NCBI GenBank assembly: GCA_905221605.1
Contig: CAJNDS010002024.1
Span: 470,763 to 534,762 of the forward strand
DNA length: 64,000 nt
Source: Symbiodinium natans
Lineage: Eukaryota > Sar > Dinophyceae > Suessiales > Symbiodiniaceae
Reading direction: 5' to 3'
The notes beneath the pieces are model-generated. The model searched no databases, was not told where the DNA came from, and saw only the letters and a program-made list of their open reading frames with translations. Numbering within the stretch: the first letter of the stretch is position 1; the number at the start of each line of letters is the position of its first letter. This document shows positions 34,501 through 43,981 of the stretch, piece after piece. The position numbers and the translations under genes were made by a program.

Positions 34501-37500
34501 CCAGATACATTCGAACGACACAACCTCCTATACCCAGCTCTATATCCTTTTTTCCAAAGAGCCATAAGAATTCTAGAGGCAGTAACATTCTTCACCTCAA
34601 CCTTTTCCAACTGTCCCTCACTTTCCGGAACAAACCCATCCAACCTATCCATATCTGAAGACCTTTCCATCTTTTTTGACACCACTTCGTCGAGGTAGTC
34701 TTCAGAGATCCAGGGTAAGTTCCTCTTAGAGGAAAAATCATCACCATTGTCTGGTCCTTCACCAGGATACCCCTTTCTTTGTGCTGTCAAAGATCTTACC
34801 AGTCGTGCGGTCCTGCGTAGAAAAATCCCAGTTGGAAGTAACGCGAGCATACACTGACCACAAGAACATCCTTGTGCCAGCCAATCTTGACGACCCACTG
34901 GATGTCTCCTCTTCTGGAGAAACTTCTGGCGCTTTGCCATCCCTTCCAGTGTCACCAATTGTCTCACCTCCAGCATCTTCAATGGGAATAGGGGATTCAT
35001 TGTTCCCTTGATCAAGTACCGCATCTTCCTGTCCAAGAATCTCCAGCACCATTGTGGAAGGATCCACTTCCTCATCAGAATCGTCGTCCATCCTTTTCCA
35101 GAGAACCTCCAATTGATCGGCACATGTCGCCGCCTGAAGAAACTCCATCAATTGAGCCTTCCCGCGCTGCCAGAGAAATTCCGAAATCACCACTGACCCT
35201 TGGCCTCCTAGGGTAAGGAACGGAGCAACCAATTTGGCTACCCTCGCCATAAGTTCAACGTGAACTTCCATGCCTGGACTGCGACTCCAATCGTAGGCAA
35301 TTGCCTCCATAGCAGTTCCAAACTTATCAGTATTTTTGAATTCCCCTTCCAGACCAGGAGACAGCAATGCACCCATCACCGAGAGAGGATAATTTCCCAC
35401 CACCGGCAGGCACGGATTGTCATGGAACGAATGATGCAAATCACCATAATGTCCTTGATCTCTCCTTTGAAAAAGGAGTGTCCCAGTCCCTAGCTGGGCA
35501 TTCAATTCATCCACTTGAACCATTTCAGCACATATCCTCTGTGCCGCAGTCGCTATTGCCGGCCAGATGGTACGATCGGTCAAACCGCGACGCATAACCC
35601 AATCAGTTGTTGGCGACTGAATCAGCGTTCCTGGATCATACACCATAACCACCATCGCACCATCATCCATTGACTGATCAGCATCGTCCTCCAGTGCCAG
35701 GTTCCAATCCTGTTCACTTGCACCTTCGGATGACATGCTAATAACCAAATTTCGATCCATCTTATTGGACCCCTTCTGACAGTCCCTTTGCCCCACAGGC
35801 AACTTGCCGACAGCAACCTTCCAAGAAATCCGACTCAGGAGGCCCTTAATAAGCAATTGCTGAGGGTCCCTCTTCACCGGACGAATATCCAATGTCTTCT
35901 CACCATCACCACGGAGTTCATTGCTCCCACCTTCTCCTTCTTTTTGACCAGTCTCCTCGCCAGAAATTTGCACTGCTCCTTCCAGCGCCGTCTCCTGTCC
36001 AGCCACTTCTTGCCCAGGAAGAACTTGAGCGCTTTCAGATACATTCACCTGTCCAGCAACACCTTGCCCAGGTAAAACCTCATCCATGGAGCCCACCGCC
36101 AGCGAACCAACTATAACTGAGCCATCCCTTGCTCTTTTTTGAGACTCTTCAGTTCGACGAGAAGGTTGTGGTAGCGAAAAACTTGAGAAGTCACTTCTTG
36201 GCGGGTCTCCCCCCGCGACGCTTTGTCGCGCCCTTCGCCAAGGTGAACCAATTTTTTCTGCCCATCATTGGGGCTTGAAGAACCATCCATCGGAACATTG
36301 CCACGAATCGCAGTTCTCTGTGAATCCCTTTCTGGCAAAAAGATTTCCCTCATGCGTCGCGCGGCATTGGTCTCTTCCTCGCTTGAATCGCCTGAGGAAT
36401 CGGCATACGAGACCAAAGCCTCTGCCTGATCATCATCATCCACCACATCTGCCCACGCTCTGCTGAAACGATACGACAACCCACCACGAGGCTTCAGTTC
36501 CAGTGGTTTTGGCTTTTCCACCACTTCCGCCGGCTGCACTCGCCGTTGTGAGCGAGAGCGTGGCACCTGTCGCACCTGTTTTTTATCCAGCAAAGGCCTT
36601 CCCCTTTTTACAGGGTTTGATCTTGACCGATACTTTTTTGTTGGCGGGTTCACCGGCGGCATTCCAACTCCCACCAACTGCAGCTTCTGTACGCACAGCG
36701 GAGACCTCTGCGCAAGCGTCCAAGCGTCCCGGTACTTGACCTTATCAAAAAGCTCCCGATAGGAGCCTCGCGGCATTGTTTTTGCACCGGAGCCTTCAGC
36801 TTCACGCACCTGAGCGAGGGTTCGCACCGCCTCTCTTCCAGCTTCCTTGCTCCCAGAAGATTGTTGTACCCGTACAGATGCATCGGAAGGAACTGCTTTT
36901 TCCGGTCCCTCCGGACGATATCGGACACCACCCACCAATTGCAGAATTTTGCATGCTGTCACTTTGTTGATCCCTTTGTCAACCAGATCCTCCACAAAGA
37001 TGAACTCCTGCAGGTCCGACACATTGGTCACACCAAGTGTAATCATCACCTCACTCACATGAGGGGTATACACCCAAAGGTGTTCGTTGCGAGCCATCCA
37101 ATTTTCAATTGGCTCCTCTGGATTTTGAAGCAGAGTACCAGTGGACTCAGCCACCGAATTTTTTGTTCATCATCTTCTGCTTCATCCAGGGTACCCTTTT
37201 CACCTTCTTTTTGTGACACATTGGTCATTTGCAGCGCTTTTGGTGCCGAGGATGACGAAGATTCTGCTCCCCCACTTACTGGTGGTTGAAAGGCGTTCCT
37301 GTCGGGAATCTCCAATCCTCTTCCCCTATGAAATGACACATGGTTCGCCAAGTTCACCAGATGCTTCAATTGGGCCAGCCGGTCTTCAGACATTTCTTCG
37401 TGAGAGTACTTGCAGCCATATCGCACGCGACATCTCCCTCTGAGGTAGTAGTCGAAGCAGCAATGGTGGAACCCCGCGTCCCTTAGTGCCTTCCTGGAAG

Positions 37501-40500
37501 CATTGTCCCAAGATTTGCCGGGTTCCCAAGTCCCTTCCAACGCTATGTCATCGTCGTGAAGATACCTGCATGTAGTCCCATATTTACAACCACCTTGATT
37601 GTAATACAGACACAGCCGACTTTTTGGCTCACCCAACGTAGGTTCACCCTTTGATGCACCTTTGCCAAAGTTGTACTTGGCCCGGAAGGCTGAATCCTCC
37701 CGCTCCTGCTGTGCCTCATCCACTGTGCCTTCCTCTGTAGGAGGGTCACCAATGTTCCCATCCTCATCTCCAGCTTTTTGGCTGTTCTTTGGCTCAGTTG
37801 ATCCTCCTCCTGGCCAACCTTCACCATAACGACGATGCTCGTAGGAACACTCATCACCATTGCGACACCTTCCCTGATTGAAGAACTTGCACAGCTTGCT
37901 GTATCCAGGTGACACAGTCTTTGGAGTCATGTGAGCCTTTTTGTACTGGTCAGGATCCATGTAGGCTTCCATTGGCTTGCCCTCCCTTTTACTCATGGAT
38001 TCCACTGCACCATCAAGCTCCTGCAAAAATCGCTTGGTGTCCAGCCAAAGCACGTTCCAAAGCTCATCTTCCCCTTGACTCAGCACCGTTGCCACCGCTT
38101 CACCCACAACTGGTCGAGTAAATCTCCTTTTCCTACATGCCAGTTCGAAGAGCGCGTTGTGGTACTGTTTTCGGGAAAAGGTGGATGTCTTTCTCAAACC
38201 CGTGCTTTCTGCACCATCGGGCTTCCAACCATCACTTTGCAAGATGCCATACGCGCGCCGAGCTTCCGCATTCAGGAATGCATGATCTGCAACACACTCC
38301 TGTAGCTCTTCCATTGGACGACCCAACAGCATCCCAGTGATTTTGCCCACATAGGCCTTATCAGCCTTTCCATCCTCAAGAAGAGCTTTATAGATCTTTT
38401 CTCCATAAAGTTGCCTTTCCTCTCGTTCTTCTGAGGATAACTCCTGATCAGCAAACCCTTCATCGGATTGCTCTTCCTCCCGTTTCCAGTCCCATTGACT
38501 GTTGGAATCTTGGTACCATTGACCAGCATACCATGAATCTGTCCACCACGTACTCCAGCCGCCGGCTTTCCATTTGCGCAGCGTCGAAGAAGAGTCCTCC
38601 TCGTCCTCTTCCAAAACCAGAAAGGTGTTCAAGATCACGGTACCATCATCTTCCACTCGTTTCACTGTTCCATTGACAGTATCACCAAATTTGAACTGAT
38701 GTGCGTTGTTCCCTTCTGCAGGAACCAATACATTCACATCACCATGGTCCAAAAAAGCTCCATACCCATTGATGCAGCGCACTAGACCAACGATCTCATC
38801 TCCCTCTTGATAGCAATGTTCCCCAGGTGAATCCAAAGCTCCCGCTCGGGGCACTTTCTTTGCATGCTCTTCAGAAACCATCTCTGTGTCATCGGCTCCT
38901 GGAACATCCTTTGTTTCCACCTTTGGGTCACACTGCTCGTCCTGCTCCTGCACGAGTCCCACAAGATCATCCATCTTGTGCTCCAGGGGCTCAGGACCTT
39001 CCTTTTTTCCAGCCAATGGCTTTGCCTCATCTGTTGCAGTTCGCTCGGTGTCGACTTCCGGCGAGCTTCCAGACGGCAATACTTCCGCCTTTGTGGGAGC
39101 AGACCCATCATTGGAGTCCTTTGTCACGCCTTCTGCAGCAGGCAAATTTTCTTCCACTGCAGGGCTATTGAATTGCTCATCCACGGCAGGTACATTTTCT
39201 TCCACCGCAGGCTCCTTTGGCTCCATGGTTTCCAAAGGAGAATTGCCACCATCATTGACCACAGCTGCCTCATCGGCTCCGGTGTAGCCCTTGCCATTTC
39301 GTTCCTCGCGGCTAACTTCAGGTTGCACCAGTGCGTCCACCTGTGAACCTCCGTCATCAGCTGCTGCGGAGACCTGCGCCCCATTGTTGCAGTCGCCCGT
39401 GGAACGTGACACCATATGCACCTCAACCCGTGCTTCTTTCGCACTCCAGGTACTATCTGGCGCATTGACCCGCGCATCATTGGCGCTCCAGGCCTCATCT
39501 TTCAGATCTTCCGTGTCTCCAGCTATTCCAGAAGCTTCTTTTTCTCCTTGAATGGCAAGATTCTTGGCACCAAACGAAGAGACCTCCTCAGTCGTAACAC
39601 ACAACTTTTTCCCTCCGTCCTCCAAATCTCCAGGATCACCTTCCTGAACGACAGGTACCACATCCACCACTCTCTCTTCTGCAGCCGACACAGTTCCAAT
39701 CTCCACATTGGGCATTTTTTCTTCTGGACCCACCGATTCCACCGCTGCCACACCCTCAGAAAGCGCTTCCAGTTCTTCCTGATCCAGATGTTCTTCAGCG
39801 ATGTCTGCTCGGATTCCAGAAATCCCTTCCTCATCAGGAGAACCCGAGGTCGGGGCGTCACCACCAGCCCTAAGACCGCTATCCCTGATAGTAGAGGAAA
39901 AATCCTTTTCACCTACACTATTTACACCGCTGCTGACACTTTCCACGCTACCCTGTTGTGCCCTGAAGGACTCAGTAGGCGACGAGGACGAAGTAGTACC
40001 CAGTGCTGGCTCTTCTTCCACAGGGACAATGCCCATTCCAACACCAGACCCTTCACTGTTTCCAGCCATCCCAGTCTTCTTCGGCAACACCCATTGGGTA
40101 TCTCCCGTGTCTAAGCAGTAAAGATATCCTCTCCCATCCTCGTGAAAATGGCGTTCCCATGTCTTCCCATCACAGTCGATGATCGGAAGGTCAGCAGCTT
40201 GAGACACTTTGCCTCCACCATCAGTGTATAAGTCTTCATCTGACTCCTGCTGTATTCTCGCTGCCTCCAATTCCAGGATTTCTCCTTCGCTCATCACCAT
40301 AGCAACAGGAACGACTCCTTCTGCGTCCCCAACGACGAGGATACTGCTTTTTGTCGCAGCAACAGGCGCAGTTTCTTCCGCTTCACCTGTCAACAGATCA
40401 CCACTTTCAGCCGCGAAGCTCACTTTGTTGCGAGCTCGCTTGGAAACAGGGATAACATCCCCAACCAGTTCTGTCTGGCACCCTTGCTCCACCATCTTTG

Positions 40501-43500
40501 ACGTAGAGGAGCTTGTTGTTGGCGCTCCCGTTGATTCAGCAGATTCCGCAGCTCGAAGAAGATGCCCATGTTTGCTCAGAAGGCGCAGCAAAACTGCTTC
40601 CATCTGGTCTTCCAGTCCTTCCACCACCGGCTTCTCTTCGCCACGCATACCACCAACATCAACCAGAGCTTCCACATTGGGAACAACTTTTTCACCCGTT
40701 GCAGACCTTTTGACACCACCTTCACCTTGGTCGCCCACATTGGAGCTCGATGATGCCGCACCAGTCCGTAACCAGTTGGTCGCCATGGCTTCAAACTTCC
40801 ACCCTAAAGCCGAAACACAAACCGCAGGGAACCTAATTTGGGCTCAGAACCTACGGGGGGCAACCGAAGGAGGACAGGGAACAAAACAGTCAACCCCAAC
40901 AGAAGCCCTTGATCCCCTGGACCAACCAACAACAAACCAACCCAAAACACCAAGTTTTTTTTTGTTCTCGAGGCGCATGGCCCGATCTTGAGCCAAAAAT
41001 GGTCACCGGGTGCATTGACCCTTCAACTTCCAACACCAACTCCTTTCTACAATACCAACTGCAGCTCCGCATAGGGTTTAGGGTTTAGGGTTTAGGGTTT
41101 AGGGTTTAGGGCTTGGGATTTTTCCCCTCCTGCACAGCTGGGGCCGGGTCCACATCGCTGGGATGACTTTCACGAGACACGAAGGGTTTAGGGTTAGTTT
41201 AGGGTTTAGGGTTTAGGGTTTAGAGTTTAGGTTTAAGAGTTGGGGTTCAGGGTTTCGCGCTTTCACTGGCTCAGGGCTTGTGTGCACAAGAAAAGTGGCT
41301 TGAGGCCTTTCGAGGGAGTTCGTGCCATGAATTGTCAGATTGTCTGTGACCCGGTCTGAGTACGCGTGGCAAACTGCGGACGTTGAGTGCCGCATTAGCT
41401 GTCAACAGAAAATAACAAGCATAAAAACGAACAGCCAGACGGCGAATCGTCGCGTGAACCATAATAGGCATAGGAACGAGAATAGAAACCGTCATCGTCC
41501 ACATCATCTCCGTCAGCAGCATCAGCCTAATGTAGTGGTCGAATAATTCCTAAGAGCCTTTCCTTATGGTCCTACATAATTTGTTAACCCCAAAACCCTA
41601 AACCCTAATCCCTAAAGCCCCAAAACCCTGTTCAAATTATTAAGGCCGCTATGTTAGGAATTTCGGCCGTGCAGAGGCTTCTGCAAGCCGAGCTGCCGAG
41701 CTTCAGCACGAGGAGTAAAACCATGGACCAAAACAAGGCCCCGATGCCTTGGGGTTTAGGGTTTAGGGTTTAGGGTTTAGGGACTGGGGTTCGTGCTGAG
41801 GAACTTAGACGGAGCCATCATGACGTCACTACAAATGAGCTAGGCAGTTGAACTCAATAACTAGCATTATAGTACCCTAACCGGTTTATAGTTTATGGTC
41901 CACATACCTCAAACGGGATTTCCATATGCCTAGACTAGTGTAGGGTAGACAACCCTAATTTGTTCAGTTGTAATGAAGCTCCTGAAGAGCCCAGAAGTCT
42001 CCCGCTGGTGTGGTAGGTTCGGGCTTCAAGCCTTCCCCGAATATGGGTTTTAGGGGGCATAGGGGTGAGGGGGGTTTAGGGTGAGTGCTGTGTATGCCAC
42101 TGCCACCATCCTTCCTGATGGCGCCAACTCGTGGGCAGCTTTGCGAAACAGTCCTGACAACCACTCGAACTCTTGGGATGTTCTCCCTTCTACTAACAGT
42201 CCTTAAATGAGGATTACAGTACCCTCTATTTAAAAACAAAAAAGCGAAACAAAAACAACATCAAGGACTGCTAGTATAAGGGGGAACATCCCAACCCTAA
42301 GCCCGAAACCAACCCTAAACCCTAAACCCCAAACCCCAAACCCTCAACCCTCAACCCTCAACCCCCAAAACCTGGGGGGAGATCGACAGCTCCAGCAGAG
42401 CTCCGCTGGAAGTCAGTTTCGGTCGAGCGGCTGGCAATGCATGTCCCCACAAGCAGCCTCAACCTTGGCGTCACCAAACCCTGAGCCCCGAACCCCTTAA
42501 GATCTTAACCCCTAGACCCTAGACCCTAGACCCTAGACCCTAGACCCTAGACCCTAAACCCTAAACCCTAAACCCTAAACCCTAAACCCTAAACCCTAAA
42601 TCCTGTCTGCGGGTTTTGTGGCATGGAGCCCTATATCCTCAATGAGGGTGTAGGGTTTCGTCGGTTTAAGCAAAGGCTTCTCATACCTTAGCTTGGCTTT
42701 GGGGCAGGATTTGGGGTTTAGGTGCGGCGCACATGCCCGACGAACGGCCAATTGCAGACGGGAGGTTCTTGGAGCACTGACGAGGGATACTCTACTACTA
42801 TTTGCTTAAGAAAGCCCAAAACATTAAAAAAAAAGAGAATCCCTATATTGCCCTAATAAGGCGGACTATTTTTCATTTTTTGGGGGGTTCTTCAGCAATT
42901 AGTAGTCTATGAAGCAATGTGGAGGGCTGATCTTGATGACCCGGCCGCCTCCGGGCACCCTAAGCTAGACCGGAATCCCGAAAATCCCTTTCTTGAAGCA
43001 TGGTCTGAGACTCCAGAAATCCCGAAGCCGCCCTAGAAACCCGAAACCCAGCATCAAGCGCACCCCACTCATGTAGCCAGGCAGGGAGCTGTCGGAACAT
43101 TGTCAGCGTCTTGACTATCCGGAGGGTGCGGACTATGCCTTGGTAGCCCCGTAACCATATGTAACAGTACCCCCAAGCCCGAAACTCGAAACCCGAAACC
43201 CTAAACCCGAAACCCTAAACCCTAAACCCGAAACCCTAAACCCTGAACCGCACCAAGCAAAAAGGCAAAAGGGGTACTGCTGGGCCACCAAGATGCGCAT
43301 GAGCTTGATAACTCGGAGGCTGTTGGCCTGCCTTTGTGGGCATATGCCGTGAGGTGCACATGGTCCATGGGGTTTAGGGTTTAGGGTTTAGGGTTTCGGG
43401 TTGAGGGTTTCGGGGTAACTACAAGTTGGGTTATACAGCACCCTCAGAAAGGTTATAACCAACTATAAGTACCTGTAACCCTACTTGTAAGTGCCTGTGA

Positions 43501-43939
43501 AGACAAGTCGCTCAAAACCCCACACCCTAAGCCCCACAACCTATACCCCAAGATGAAGACATCAGCCCTTAACCTCAGCATGTCCGCCAAACGTACGGGC
43601 CCACTCGTGGTACCATGATGGTCCGGATGTAAGCATGAGCATCCACATACGATGGCTTTTGACTAACCCTAAACCCTTTTTGCAGCAGGACTCCTCACCA
43701 CTGCCTGCCTCGCAAACCCTAAAACCTAAACCCTGAACCCTAAACCTAAACCCTACGGGTACTATGACTGGACCCTGCCCTCTAGGTAGAGTCGCTTCGG
43801 AGAGGTGCTTGCCCTGTGCTTTAGGGTGGTTGTTGGCAAGGCCTTGCCACAACTTAGCAACTTTTGGGGGATATTGGGCCTCCAAACGACCATGTGTGCA
43901 CTTGGAACGCCCGAGCTTCATTATATATATATATATGTA

Positions 43940-43981
<42 letters not shown>

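Larger units (their letters stand above)
32480..41071 (-). mobile_element. LTR retrotransposon, copia-type primer site, gag-like polyprotein only
   Basis: 8,592 bp bounded by 218 and 220 bp direct repeats that differ by two small changes, so the insertion is young. The ends read TG...TA in the sense strand, with TAGGG target duplications at 32475-32479 and 41072-41076. Directly inside the 5' LTR is a primer site matching the anticodon-arm half of a tRNA; a purine tract abuts the 3' LTR. The interior encodes one gag-like polyprotein in four overlapping frames. No reverse transcriptase, integrase, RNase H or aspartic protease motif was found, so it appears non-autonomous (TR-GAG/LARD-like). It sits in a channel intron, in the sense direction of the host gene. 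Confidence 0.9.

Noticed and set aside
33400-41000. Many plus-strand frames of 60-260 codons opposite the retroelement
   Set aside because: Antisense to the polyprotein; composition (Ser/His/Pro-rich) is that of a mirrored acidic coding frame.
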